Of a stretch of DNA of 49,922 bases, positions 23,061 through 32,651 are shown piece after piece. A model generated the notes under the pieces. It saw nothing but the letters and a program-made list of their open reading frames with translations. It did no database searches and was not told the origin of the DNA. Source of the DNA: CALBZH01 sp964538515. Its GTDB lineage: Bacteria; Desulfobacterota; Syntrophobacteria; Syntrophobacterales; Syntrophobacteraceae. Each line of letters begins with the position of its first letter. The stretch's first letter is position 1. The DNA lies in the NCBI GenBank assembly GCA_964538515.1, contig CAZIEW010000038.1, positions 1 to 49,922 on the forward strand, given 5' to 3'. The position numbers and the translations under genes are program-made.

Positions 23061-25034
23061 ATGGGCATCGCAGGGGATATCGCCATCATCGTGGTGGCGG
23101 CGTTATTGGGCGGGATTGTTGCGCATAAGCTCAGACAACCGCTGATCTTGGGCTACATCCTCGCGGGCGTGGTGGTAGGCCCCCACACGGGAGGGGTCAC
23201 CGTGTCCGAAACGCATGAAGTGGAGCTGCTGGCGGAGATCGGCGTTGCATTGCTCCTCTTCGCCCTCGGACTCGAGTTTTCGCTCAAAAAGCTTCAGCCG
23301 GTGCGTCTCATCGCTGTTGTGGGCACGCCCATCCAGATCGTCCTGACGATGGTGCTTGGCTTCGGGATTGGACAATGGCTGGGTTGGGAGCGCGTTCCAG
23401 CGGTGTGGCTGGGCGCTCTCATCTCCTTGTCGAGCACCATGGTCATCCTGAAGACGCTGATGAATCAAGGCTTGTTGGGCACCTTGTCCAGCCGGGTCAT
23501 GATCGGCATGCTGATTGTGCAGGATATTGTCGTGGTGCCCATGATGATCATCCTGCCCCAGTTGAACGATCCACAAGCGGGGCTGCCGATGCTCGGTATG
23601 GCAGCCGTTAAAGCTGCAGCCTTTCTCTTGGTGATGTACTTTTTGGGAAACCGGCTCCTTCCGAGCCTGATGCGCTTTGTCGCCAGGTGGAATTCCCGAG
23701 AGCTGTTCCTGATTTCCATTACCGCCATCGGCCTTGGAGTGGGCTATGCAACCTATTTGTCCGGGCTCTCCTTTGCATTTGGGGCGTTTGTGGCGGGGAT
23801 GGTCCTGAGCGAGTCGGACTACGGTCATCAGGCGTTGAGCGACATCATCCCGGTTCGAGACATTTTCGGCCTCCTCTTTTTTACGTCCGTTGGAATGCTG
23901 CTGGACCCATCCTTCCTGCTCGCCCGTTGGGAGACGGTCCTCCTTCTGGTTGCGCTGGTGGCTGTGGGTAAGGCATTGATCTTTGGGCTCCTCGCCTGGG
24001 CATTTGGCTATGGCAACGTAGTCCCATTGGCCGTCGGTCTGGGACTCTTCCAAATCGGGGAGTTTTCCTTCGTGCTGGCGCGTATCGGGCTTGCCACAAA
24101 ATCCATCTCCGCCGACATGTACTCGCTCGTGCTGAGCGTGACTCTCGTCAGCATGATCCTGACGCCGTTCATCTCGGGGCTGACGGCGCCGATTTATTCC
24201 CTCCGGAAGCGCTGGTTCAAGGCGGAGCCGCTCCAGACCATCAACCTCCCGGAAGCGGGGCTTCGAGACCACGTGGTGATTGCAGGAGCGGGACGAATCG
24301 GGCACCACGTTGCCCGAGTGCTCCAGCGGATGAGCCTGGCCTTCGTGCTGATCGAGCTGGACTACCGAGTCGTAGAGGAGAGCAAGGCATCTGGCTTTCC
24401 GGTGGTCTTTGGGGATGCGGCCCAGACCGCCGTCCTCGAAGCGGCTTCCATCCACAAAGCCTGCCTCCTGTTGATCACCACACCGGCCATCGTGGTCGCC
24501 CGCTCGATCGTCGAAAAAGCGAAGAGGCTTAACCCAGCGCTCGAGATCGTGGCTCGATCCGGCGGCGTCGAACAGATGCAGATGCTGGTTGACCTGGGAG
24601 CCAATGAGGTGGTTTTGCCGGAATTCGAGGCCGGGCTTGAAATCACCCGGCAGGCACTTGCCCATCTTCACGTTCCGACGTCTGAAATCGTGCGCTACAG
24701 CGATGCCGTGAGGCGTGAGCTCTACGCTCCCCTCCGGCAAGTGGATGCCGATCTAAAGAACATCCTGTTTCTCCAAACAGCCAGTGATTTGCTGGAATTG
24801 CATTGGGTCCTGCTGAACCAGGAGAGCCCCTTGAAGGGACATACCCTCGGCGAGCTTGGCGTTCGGAGCCAGACAGGCGTATCGGTCGTCGGGATTTTGC
24901 GCCAGGGGACGTTCCACGCCAATCCGGGGCCTGATTTCAGGTTCGATTCCGGGGACATGGTTGGTGTAATCGGCAAAATGGAGCAGTTTGCGGCATTTGA
25001 GAACTGGGCGGTCCCGCCGCGACAGCCCGCGTAG
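23061..25034 (+). CDS. CPA2-family K+/H+ antiporter with TrkA-N domain (KefB/YbaL-like)
   Basis: An inner-membrane cation/proton exchanger of 657 residues. The first 380 or so residues hold about 12 membrane helices of the Na+/H+ exchanger fold, with typical stretches such as LALGLEFSL-like (LFALGLEFSL) and SLSSTMVILK. A cytoplasmic TrkA-N Rossmann domain starts at the dinucleotide motif GAGRIG (Gly409), and a TrkA-C-like domain occupies the C-terminus. This is the Kef/YbaL arrangement, in which nucleotide or glutathione binding gates potassium efflux. No ancillary KefF/KefG gene is present. AGAGGAA precedes the ATG. The ion specificity is inferred from family. Confidence 0.92.
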   Translation: MGIAGDIAIIVVAALLGGIVAHKLRQPLILGYILAGVVVGPHTGGVTVSETHEVELLAEIGVALLLFALGLEFSLKKLQPVRLIAVVGTPIQIVLTMVLGFGIGQWLGWERVPAVWLGALISLSSTMVILKTLMNQGLLGTLSSRVMIGMLIVQDIVVVPMMIILPQLNDPQAGLPMLGMAAVKAAAFLLVMYFLGNRLLPSLMRFVARWNSRELFLISITAIGLGVGYATYLSGLSFAFGAFVAGMVLSESDYGHQALSDIIPVRDIFGLLFFTSVGMLLDPSFLLARWETVLLLVALVAVGKALIFGLLAWAFGYGNVVPLAVGLGLFQIGEFSFVLARIGLATKSISADMYSLVLSVTLVSMILTPFISGLTAPIYSLRKRWFKAEPLQTINLPEAGLRDHVVIAGAGRIGHHVARVLQRMSLAFVLIELDYRVVEESKASGFPVVFGDAAQTAVLEAASIHKACLLLITTPAIVVARSIVEKAKRLNPALEIVARSGGVEQMQMLVDLGANEVVLPEFEAGLEITRQALAHLHVPTSEIVRYSDAVRRELYAPLRQVDADLKNILFLQTASDLLELHWVLLNQESPLKGHTLGELGVRSQTGVSVVGILRQGTFHANPGPDFRFDSGDMVGVIGKMEQFAAFENWAVPPRQPA

Positions 25035-25123
25035 CTCGCGTCGGCCTGGAAGCATTGCTCCCCGGTCTGAAGCCATGCGGACTCCCCGTGGTCCAATTCG
25101 ACCTCGCCCTAAAGGGGGATGAA

Positions 25124-25624
25124 ATGACGGCATCACTCAGAAGACGTAGATCTCGAACCTGGACTCTGCCAGTCCTTTTTCTGACGGTGGTCCTTGGATG
25201 CATGACGACCGCGTCAGCGGATGTGAAGAGGGTCAGAAGCCAGACGGTGTATGTGCCTGCTTACTCCCATATCTATTACGGGGACCGTGAGCAGCCCTTC
25301 TACCTGACGGTTACGCTCAGCATTCGGAACACCGATCCGGCATCTCCCATCACGCTGCTTTCCGTTGATTATTTTGATACCGACGGGAAACTGATCAAGC
25401 GGTATCAAGACAGCGATGCCAAGCTACCCCCCATAGGCTCCACACGTTTTGTGGTCAAGGAGTCGGACAAGAGCGGCGGGTCGGGAGCCAGCTTCATTGT
25501 CAAGTGGAAGGCCGGCACGAAGGTTACCGAGCCGATCATTGAAACGGTGATGGTCAGCACCGCGACCCAGCAGGGGATTTCGTTCACGTCACGAGGGCAG
25601 GCGATCGAGGAGACCGTTGAGTGA
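25124..25624 (+). CDS. DUF3124 exported protein
   Basis: A 166-residue exported protein of the DUF3124 family, recognisable by VYVPAYSHIY near the mature N-terminus and the ITLLSVDYFDTDGK stretch. The signal peptide has a basic start and a hydrophobic core; it could be cut after ASA or, less typically, lipidated at the Cys in VLGC. The ATG at 25124 follows AAGGGGG, and the longer frame to 25055 is rejected. Function is unknown. It lies 89 bases after the antiporter and may be co-transcribed with it. Confidence 0.8.
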   Translation: MTASLRRRRSRTWTLPVLFLTVVLGCMTTASADVKRVRSQTVYVPAYSHIYYGDREQPFYLTVTLSIRNTDPASPITLLSVDYFDTDGKLIKRYQDSDAKLPPIGSTRFVVKESDKSGGSGASFIVKWKAGTKVTEPIIETVMVSTATQQGISFTSRGQAIEETVE

Positions 25625-25711
25625 TCTCCTTCGATCAAGTGTACCGTGCCGATCCGGTCTGCCAGGATCACGGGGATTGCCTGTTGTATTCCCAGACGGA
25701 CTTCAACGTGC

Positions 25712-26101
25712 TCATCGTCCGCCCCCTGCGAGACTGAACATCAATATCCCCAAAACGGTAAGGGTGACGATGACGTAGGTCTTATCGCGCTGCAAGGCAA
25801 AAGCGAGAACGGTGAAGGCAACTCTCAGGATGGGAGTCGCGACGAGCATCAGCAGCCCCAACTGGATCACTCCCTCTGCCTTGAAGGCCAGAGCCTCCCT
25901 TATGATGCCTCGGACACTGCACAGATCCGTCGGTTCCCCGTGAAAGACGCGGTAGCTGGGTAGGTCGAGACCATGGCGGATCAGATAGAACGTTCCACCC
26001 AACAGCACTACGAGGGCGGAGAGGACCACCCCCATTCTCAGGAGGTTTCCGATGATGTTGTCAATTTGCTGATCGGACCAGCCCTGCTTGGAGTCAGCCA
26101 T
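25712..26101 (-). CDS. DUF1634 membrane protein
   Basis: A 129-residue inner-membrane protein of the DUF1634 family with about three membrane helices and the stretch IREALAFKAEGVIQLGLLMLVATPI. DUF1634 genes are very often paired with TauE/SafE exporters, as here: its ATG starts one base after the tauE stop. It is probably an accessory subunit of that exporter; the role is unproven. It is the last gene of the minus-strand operon. Confidence 0.87.
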   Translation of the reverse strand: MADSKQGWSDQQIDNIIGNLLRMGVVLSALVVLLGGTFYLIRHGLDLPSYRVFHGEPTDLCSVRGIIREALAFKAEGVIQLGLLMLVATPILRVAFTVLAFALQRDKTYVIVTLTVLGILMFSLAGGGR

Positions 26102-26102
26102 G

Positions 26103-26939
26103 TTAAAGCCTCCCGGTGAATCCGTTGTAGATCATTTCGATTCCCAGAACAAAGATGACGGCTGCGAAGATCTGCCGCAACAGGCGGGCCCTGACGGTGA
26201 CCAAGATGCGGCTGCCAAGGAGTGACCCGGACAGGACGCCAAGCATGACAGGCATGGCGAGGCCCGGATCAACGTACCCGCGGCTGAGGTACACTCCCGC
26301 GCTCGCTGCGGCGGTCACGCCGATCATGAAGTTGCTGGTTGTCGTGGAAACCTTGAACGGGATATGCATGGCCTGATCCATCGCCAGAACCTTGACTGCG
26401 CCGGACCCGATCCCGAGCAGGCCCGATAGGGTGCCTGCCGCCAGCATGAGGGAGAAGCCCGTGGGGACAGCGTGAACGTGGTAGGCTCTAAGGCCGTTGG
26501 CCGTGGGATAGGCGCCATCCAATTCGAGCCGCGTGGCAAGGGGGTCGGGTGCGCCGTCGTCCGCCTGGCTGTCGTGCGGTCGCGAGGAGAGGTACGCCGA
26601 GTACAGCAGCACGGCGCCGAAAATGACGGCGATAGCCCCGGTGGGGAGTATTCCCGCAATTGCGGCCCCAAAGAGAGCGCCGAGGGTTGTCGCCATTTCC
26701 AGGAACATGCCGATGCGAATGTTGGAAAAGCCTTCTTTGACGTACGCCGCGGCCGCTCCGGAAGAGGTCGCGATCACGGAAACCAGCGATGCGCCGATGG
26801 CATAGCGAATGTCGACTCCGAAGACCAACGTGAGGAGCGGTACGACGACGACGCCGCCACCAAGGCCTGTCAATGCTCCCAACAAGCCTGCCGCAAAGGA
26901 GCCTACCAGAACCAGTGAGCTGAGATCCAGAATGGTCAT
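26103..26939 (-). CDS. TauE/SafE-family exporter
   Basis: A 278-residue inner-membrane protein with about eight helices in two inverted halves. Each half begins with the family's glycine-rich stretch (ALTGLGGGVVVVPLL and LSGLLGIGSGAVKV). Family members move sulfite, sulfoacetate or related organosulfur anions; the substrate here is not readable. It starts four bases after the acvB stop and is followed after one base by the DUF1634 gene, so all are probably translated from one mRNA. A sulfur-anion exporter would suit a sulfate reducer, but its coupling to lipid-modifying genes is unexpected. Confidence 0.87.
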   Translation of the reverse strand: MTILDLSSLVLVGSFAAGLLGALTGLGGGVVVVPLLTLVFGVDIRYAIGASLVSVIATSSGAAAAYVKEGFSNIRIGMFLEMATTLGALFGAAIAGILPTGAIAVIFGAVLLYSAYLSSRPHDSQADDGAPDPLATRLELDGAYPTANGLRAYHVHAVPTGFSLMLAAGTLSGLLGIGSGAVKVLAMDQAMHIPFKVSTTTSNFMIGVTAAASAGVYLSRGYVDPGLAMPVMLGVLSGSLLGSRILVTVRARLLRQIFAAVIFVLGIEMIYNGFTGRL

Positions 26940-26943
26940 GGCT

Positions 26944-28347
26944 TCATTTGACCTCCACCCGTGGGTGCGGGACGAGTGATAGGATCCTTCTTGCGAGGGC
27001 CGGGTAGTCTCCGTCGAAATGATGGCCTCCCGGAAGCGCGATCACATGGGTATTGGTCGCATCGAGGGAGGGGCAGAGGCTATCGGCCTCCTCTTTGCCG
27101 TAAAGGCATGCGATGCGCCCCGCTTCCATCTTGCTCGCTTCCGGCAGAGTTGGAAGAGCCCCGTCTGAGGCCCCCTCGAACCAGTTGCTCAGATGGAATT
27201 CAAACTGTGCGCTCGTGCTGGGCCCCATCAGAACGACCAGCTCGGTCTTCGCTTTGATCGCTTCCGGAAGCCGGTTCACGATAAACGGGAGGACGTCCGC
27301 CCCAAACGAATACCCGATGAGGATCAGTCTGTCCTTCTCCCAAGTCTTGAGGTAGTGGCTGATGACACGGGCGACGTCCTTCGCAGTCCCGTCGGCTGTT
27401 CGGGGAGCCCAGAAGTATCTCAGGCTGTTGAAGCCGACCATGGGGATCCCGTGGCTCGCAATGGCATCGCCCAACTCGCGATCCAGGCCTGCCCACCCTC
27501 CATCTCCCGAGATCATGACGGCCATGAGGTCCTCTCCGGCCTTGTCTGGTTTTCCCGTCGCCCGAACCTCGATCAAAGGAAGGTCCTTGATGGTCGGCGA
27601 ATCTGAAGATGCTGAAGGCTCCTCCTTGTCCGAAAGGATCTGAAGGGCGCGGGCAAGCAGAGCATTCTCTGGCCACTCACCCGTCGATTCCTGACCGTTC
27701 GGAGGCAGAACCGTAACCTTCGGGACTTGTTTCAAAAACGCATTGGTACTCCCAAAACACCCGGCATCCCGGGGGTCAGGCAATACAACCCATGGGGTGT
27801 GCAGATCTGCAGTGGGAAGGAGACTTCGGCCGTTCTCGGTCCAACCCACGCCCAAGCCCTTGCAGACAGCCCTGCTGAGCGGGGCGCTAGGGCAAAATCC
27901 GATGCTGATGCCTCCCGCGAAAACATGGGATGGGGCCTGGACAACCGTAGCGTAGACCAGGGCCGCCCCAGATCCGTATCCAGCCAGGATAGGCCGTGTA
28001 TAGCGGGACAGCCCGAGCTTTTGCTGAACAAAACGGCTGAGGTTTTCGAAGTCGGCGGCAGGGTAGGTGCAATCGGATTGGGCCAATATGGGCTCGAGAT
28101 ACTCTTTGGTGGTGACTCCGATCACCAAGGAATCCATGGATCCGAATTGCTCGGCGAGACGGCGCGCTTCCCGGTTCCAGCCAGCCTCCCCCGCACTGAA
28201 AATGACGACGCGGGAAGGCTCCTCGACGGTCCGATAGACTCTTACCGTGCCGAAAGGCTGGATGGAGAACGAAGGGATCTCCTCACAGAGGACATTCCGA
28301 CTTAGGAGAAGAACCAACAGGCCAACGAAGTAAAGTATTCGTCTCAT
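26944..28347 (-). CDS. acvB: AcvB/VirJ-family lysyl-phosphatidylglycerol hydrolase
   Basis: A periplasmic alpha/beta hydrolase of 467 residues with an N-terminal signal peptide. Like AcvB it has two hydrolase-like halves. The second (VirJ-type) half carries the nucleophile Ser347 in GYSFGAD and a C-terminal His442-His443 in GGHHFDGD. Agrobacterium AcvB hydrolyses lysyl-phosphatidylglycerol and is encoded beside the synthase LpiA. The same pairing exists here: the ATG at 28347 overlaps the mprF stop (ATGA). The frame stays open 35 codons further upstream inside mprF, but that extension has no signal-peptide logic. It probably turns over the lipid made by MprF. Confidence 0.88.
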   Translation of the reverse strand: MRRILYFVGLLVLLLSRNVLCEEIPSFSIQPFGTVRVYRTVEEPSRVVIFSAGEAGWNREARRLAEQFGSMDSLVIGVTTKEYLEPILAQSDCTYPAADFENLSRFVQQKLGLSRYTRPILAGYGSGAALVYATVVQAPSHVFAGGISIGFCPSAPLSRAVCKGLGVGWTENGRSLLPTADLHTPWVVLPDPRDAGCFGSTNAFLKQVPKVTVLPPNGQESTGEWPENALLARALQILSDKEEPSASSDSPTIKDLPLIEVRATGKPDKAGEDLMAVMISGDGGWAGLDRELGDAIASHGIPMVGFNSLRYFWAPRTADGTAKDVARVISHYLKTWEKDRLILIGYSFGADVLPFIVNRLPEAIKAKTELVVLMGPSTSAQFEFHLSNWFEGASDGALPTLPEASKMEAGRIACLYGKEEADSLCPSLDATNTHVIALPGGHHFDGDYPALARRILSLVPHPRVEVK

Positions 28348-30902
28348 TTTCCAATGATCCCTTTCATCCCACCGGAGGTCAGCGAGGCGATGTTTGCGAG
28401 AATGCGAGGGAGAAGCATGCCACTTGGGCACACAATGTACTTGGGCTCCCAAATCGGATCGAACTTCTCTTTATACTGACGCAATCCCTTGAAGTTGTAA
28501 AATCGTTCGCCATGTTGATAGATCAGGGATCCCAGCTTGCTCCAGGTGGGGGCCAGCGACCGGCCGTCGAGACCGGAGAGAGGGGCCATCCCCAGGTTGA
28601 AGGTCTTGTAACCCTGCTCCTTTCCCCAGAGCATGAGTCGGACAAACAGGAACTCCATGGTTTCGAGGGGGACTTCCGGGAGATGCCGCATGAGGTCGAC
28701 CGACAGCTCCTCCTTGGCTCCTCCTTCCCAAAGATTGCAGAATGCCATGATCTTACCGTCTTTGGATACGACGCACATCGGGAAGCGCTCGAGGTAGTCG
28801 GGGTCAAAGCGGCCAAGGGAGAAGCGCTTCTCGCGAGTATTCTTTTCTCGAAGCCACGCATCGGAGACTGCCTTGAGCTGTGGCAGAAGGGAAGCCACTT
28901 CCCAGGATTCCACAACAACGAAGACGTAGCCTTCCTTCTCCATGCGATTGCATCGATTGCGGAAAGGCTTCCTGGATTTTCCTTCCAGGGAAAAGGCTTG
29001 CAAAGGCACGATGCCTTCCTCACCAATCTTGTAGGGTGTCAGCCCCAGGTCCAGATACAGGGGAAGACTCTCCTTTCCCACTTCGTAGAAAACAGGCCAA
29101 CCGCCGTACCGGTCACAGAGCTCGCGAAACTGCCACGCGAGCTCTCGCCATTCGGACCGCTCGCCGACGGGGTCGCCCATCGATACCCAGCTTCGCCCCT
29201 CAATTCCGTACATGATGAAGCTTCGGTGAGTTTGGCTCAGGAGAAACCGTTTGTCTCCGAGAAAGGCCAGGCGGGAGGACGTAACCGGGGAGAGCGCAAC
29301 AGCCTCCTCGATGTGCTTCATCTCCTCGCGCGTCATGGTCGACAGGATGCGGGGGGCCATGGGTCTTAGAAGCCTGCCCAGCGCGATGACCAGACAGACG
29401 ATCACCGCGGCAACCGTGGCGCGGAGGGCGCGAGGGGCACTCTCGGAAAAAGCGAACCTCCACCAAAGATCCATCGAATATTCGAGGTGTTTGTGGGCGA
29501 AGACGCTGATCCACGCCGATGTGATCAAGACGACGCCGACGCTGGTGACCCATCCCGGTGTGAACGGCTCATTGAGCAGCGATGCCTTGCGATAAAAGAA
29601 GCGTCGACATGGGATTAGCGCAGCCAATATGACGCCCAGTGCCGCCGCTTCCTCATAGTCGAACCCCTTCAGAAGTGACGCGACCATGCCTGCTCCGAGA
29701 AGGATGGTGGTCAGGAGGAATGCACCATCGAGCCTCAGTTGGAGCCCTCTTGCCACGAGGAGCAGGATGACGCCGATGAGGCTTCCCAGGAGATGAGACA
29801 TTTCTACAACCGGAAGTGGGAGGAGCCCCCTGAGGATCGTCATGCGCCAACCTACTGCGGGCGTGGCTCCGGACAGGAGCAGGATGGTGCCGGCGAGGAA
29901 GACCATGAGAGAAAAGAAACGGGGGGCCGCATGCGGTGCCAGCCGTCCCAGGAGATGGGCTCCCCGTTCCAGAGCCACACGCTTTTCAATCAGCTCATGC
30001 AGCCCAAGGAGGACGGTCGCGATCAGCAACGGCAGCAAGTAATAGATGAAACGGTAGGCAAGCAGGGCCGCGAGAACCGTGGGAGTGGGCAGGTAAGGAG
30101 CGAGCTCAATCGCAACGACTGACTCAAAAACTCCCAGACCGCCCGGGACCTGGCTCACCAAACCGCAAAACTGCCCAAGCAGAAAGACGCCCAGAAACGA
30201 GGCAATGGGCAGTGTGCTCATCCCCCCGAGGAGGATGTAAAGAACAGACCCGGCAAGGAGCCAGTCCAGTCCAGAGAGTGCGATTTGCTGAACCGAGAGG
30301 CCGATTGGAGGAAACGGGATTGCCACACCCCAGATCGAAAAGGGTCTTCTTTGGAGGATGCCGAAAAGGAGGTAGAGACCCGGGAGCAACAGCAGCAGCC
30401 CACCTAGGGGGCGGGTTGACGCCAAGGCAAGAGGGACCCATGCCGGGAGGGTGACGGGGTTGAGAACGAACACGGTTCCGGCAATGGTGGACAGACCCAG
30501 CCACAGGGTAAGCGTAGAGAACGCCACGACCTTGGCGATCTCAACGGTTGAAAGGCCCCAGGCGGAATAGAGCCGGTAGCGGACGGAGCTCCCGGCAAGC
30601 ATGGAAAGACCCACGCTGTTGCTGAGCGCATAGCCGATGAAGGAAGCCAGAGCGATCCTGGTGTAGGCCAATGAGTGGCGAATATAGCGAAATGCCAGCC
30701 AGTCGTAGCCGGTCAAGACGAGGTAGTTCATGCCCGTAATCGCCAGAGCCAGCAGGAGGTGCGTGACCGGGATCTGTTCGAGGCTCCTTAAGATGTCGTG
30801 GTAGTGGACGAGACTCAGCTCACGGTGCAGCACCCACAACGCTGTGAGGAAAATGGCTGCGCCAAGAACAGGCCCGACGTACGAGATCACGTGCTTTTTC
30901 AT
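28344..30902 (-). CDS. mprF: Aminoacyl-phosphatidylglycerol synthase/flippase
   Basis: MprF transfers an amino acid, usually lysine, from tRNA to phosphatidylglycerol and flips the product, reducing negative surface charge and protecting against cationic peptides. The 852 residues match full-length bifunctional MprF. About 14 membrane helices cover residues 1-510, and a cytoplasmic DUF2156 acyltransferase-fold domain covers about 540-840, with stretches such as SFIMYGIEGRSWVSMGDP and FRNRCNRMEKEGY. GGAGG precedes the ATG by seven bases. Its stop overlaps the acvB start. The amino acid (Lys or Ala) cannot be fixed from sequence by eye. Confidence 0.93.
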   Translation of the reverse strand: MKKHVISYVGPVLGAAIFLTALWVLHRELSLVHYHDILRSLEQIPVTHLLLALAITGMNYLVLTGYDWLAFRYIRHSLAYTRIALASFIGYALSNSVGLSMLAGSSVRYRLYSAWGLSTVEIAKVVAFSTLTLWLGLSTIAGTVFVLNPVTLPAWVPLALASTRPLGGLLLLLPGLYLLFGILQRRPFSIWGVAIPFPPIGLSVQQIALSGLDWLLAGSVLYILLGGMSTLPIASFLGVFLLGQFCGLVSQVPGGLGVFESVVAIELAPYLPTPTVLAALLAYRFIYYLLPLLIATVLLGLHELIEKRVALERGAHLLGRLAPHAAPRFFSLMVFLAGTILLLSGATPAVGWRMTILRGLLPLPVVEMSHLLGSLIGVILLLVARGLQLRLDGAFLLTTILLGAGMVASLLKGFDYEEAAALGVILAALIPCRRFFYRKASLLNEPFTPGWVTSVGVVLITSAWISVFAHKHLEYSMDLWWRFAFSESAPRALRATVAAVIVCLVIALGRLLRPMAPRILSTMTREEMKHIEEAVALSPVTSSRLAFLGDKRFLLSQTHRSFIMYGIEGRSWVSMGDPVGERSEWRELAWQFRELCDRYGGWPVFYEVGKESLPLYLDLGLTPYKIGEEGIVPLQAFSLEGKSRKPFRNRCNRMEKEGYVFVVVESWEVASLLPQLKAVSDAWLREKNTREKRFSLGRFDPDYLERFPMCVVSKDGKIMAFCNLWEGGAKEELSVDLMRHLPEVPLETMEFLFVRLMLWGKEQGYKTFNLGMAPLSGLDGRSLAPTWSKLGSLIYQHGERFYNFKGLRQYKEKFDPIWEPKYIVCPSGMLLPRILANIASLTSGGMKGIIGK

Positions 30903-31013
30903 GAACCGCCTCCCGGTTTGACCTCAGGCTGCAAACCGCGGGGGATGAGCCTCCACGGGGCTCGAACGGCAGCGGGTCCTCCGATCGAACCGAATATTCG
31001 GGAGCCTCTCGCC

Positions 31014-32651
31014 TCACGGCCTCGCCTGTTGGGTGGGCTTGCCCCGAGCAGAGGCGTCATGGATGAAGGCGGTGACATCCGTCTTCAGCTTTTCCAGAAC
31101 GGTGGCATCGGTGTACATTTGGTGGCCTCCTTCATAGACGACCTGGTGTATGTTCCGGTGAAGGCCGGCGTCCAGCATCAGGTGGTTGAGGGTATAGCTG
31201 GTCCCGAAGTAAGGGGCCACGAGATCGTAGTATCCAGTTGCAACGTAGAGTTGCAGGTGGCTCGATTTTTTTAGGAGCCCAGCAAGGTCACTCGCCACAT
31301 TGAGGTAACCCTGGCCGCGATACTTCCAGTCCCATTTCCGATTCACCTCCCACGAAAGATACTCGTATGCCCCATCCGTTTCGTAGCCGAGGTCTTTGCG
31401 GACGTAGTCGTTGAATGCCGCCACGTAGGCTGAAACGGTCGAAACCAGAGCAGGATCATTGGATGACGGGTCAGCATTGTCTCCCGCTACGGAGAAGCGG
31501 CTGTCCATCATGGATAGGGCGCGATGTTCTCGCCCAAGGTATTCTTGAGCGAAATCAACATTTTCGATCCGCAAATTCCGGCGGTCGATTTGCTCCGGGG
31601 AAAGCCCCGTCAGTCTGCTTAGGTTCTCGATCAACTGTTTCCGGTCGTTCGGATTGAGACCATCCCCCTTCAAGAGCAATGGCCAGTAGGTTTCCGCCGC
31701 CCACTGCTCCGCCGCCTTGGCAATCACCGGTACACTTTGAGGCCCTTTCACGGTGCTCTTGTCGTGGTAGGCGGCCGTGACGGCGAACGTCGGCAAGAAG
31801 GCCAGATACGGGAGGTCGTTTCCGATGTCAAACGAGAGGGTCCCAAAATCAAGCACCGGTGAGATCAGGATCAGCCCGTTCAAGCTCATGCCGAAGCGAT
31901 CGAGAAGGGTGCCTCCGAGCAGCACGGCACGTGTTGCGCCGTAGCTTTCCCCTGCAAGGAACTTCGGCGAATTCCATCGTTGGTACCGGGTGGTGTAAAG
32001 GCGGATGAAGTCCGCCATGGCCCGGACATCCTCCTTCACGCCGTAGAAAGCCCCCGCTTGCTTCTGCGGCTCCTTTGGCGCGACCTCACGACTGAAGCCG
32101 GTTCCCACCGGATCGATGAAGATCAGGTCGGTCCGGTCAAGCCAGGTGGATTCGTTGTCCAACATCTCGAAAGGAGGAGCGCCGGGTTGCCCGGGATGGG
32201 TCAGCCGAACCCGCCTGGGGCCAAGAGCTCCCATGTGGAGCCAGACCGACGATGCTCCGGGCCCGCCGTTGAACGCAAAGGTAATAGGGCGTTTCGCCGG
32301 ATCGCTTTCGCCATCCTTCACGTAGGCCACGAAGAAGATGTCGGCCCCCGGATTCCCGCCCTCGGTCAGCACGCGAAGGGTCCCGGTTGTGGCCGTGTAG
32401 GAAAGGGTCTCCCCGTGGACATGAATGGTATGGTGAGTGGTGATGGGATTTTTCCCCTGGGAGGGGGGAGCCTCTTCGGGAGCTGGTGCCGTGAGTCTTC
32501 CCTCGACCGCCGGCTGGGCGGGAGCGATCACTTCGGTCGCGATGGCGGGATGTGCCATCAGAAGAAAGACCAGCAATGGGACGGATGCCTGGAGGATCCA
32601 TTTTGTCCACAACCCCATCGATGCTCCGTGGGCTCGTCGTGCCGAAATCAT
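31014..32651 (-). CDS. Exported S10-family serine carboxypeptidase-like peptidase
   Basis: A 545-residue secreted hydrolase of peptidase family S10. It has a clear signal peptide ending near AIATE and a Pro/Ala-rich spacer. The catalytic triad is visible as Ser236 in GESYGA, Asp476 in GYYDLVAP and His510 in GGHQMY, with the oxyanion motif FNGGPGASS. A strong AGGAGGTG lies six bases upstream of the ATG. It precedes mprF by 111 bases on the same strand and may head that operon. Bacterial S10 members are less common than eukaryotic ones; the substrate is unknown. Confidence 0.9.
   Translation of the reverse strand: MISARRAHGASMGLWTKWILQASVPLLVFLLMAHPAIATEVIAPAQPAVEGRLTAPAPEEAPPSQGKNPITTHHTIHVHGETLSYTATTGTLRVLTEGGNPGADIFFVAYVKDGESDPAKRPITFAFNGGPGASSVWLHMGALGPRRVRLTHPGQPGAPPFEMLDNESTWLDRTDLIFIDPVGTGFSREVAPKEPQKQAGAFYGVKEDVRAMADFIRLYTTRYQRWNSPKFLAGESYGATRAVLLGGTLLDRFGMSLNGLILISPVLDFGTLSFDIGNDLPYLAFLPTFAVTAAYHDKSTVKGPQSVPVIAKAAEQWAAETYWPLLLKGDGLNPNDRKQLIENLSRLTGLSPEQIDRRNLRIENVDFAQEYLGREHRALSMMDSRFSVAGDNADPSSNDPALVSTVSAYVAAFNDYVRKDLGYETDGAYEYLSWEVNRKWDWKYRGQGYLNVASDLAGLLKKSSHLQLYVATGYYDLVAPYFGTSYTLNHLMLDAGLHRNIHQVVYEGGHQMYTDATVLEKLKTDVTAFIHDASARGKPTQQARP

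Noticed and set aside
23103..24740. 545-codon minus-strand open frame opposite the antiporter
   Set aside because: Exact antisense of membrane helices, giving an implausible run of charged residues.
25625..25711. Weak inverted repeats between the convergent DUF3124 and DUF1634 genes as a terminator
   Set aside because: The arms are short and interrupted and no T-tract follows on either strand.
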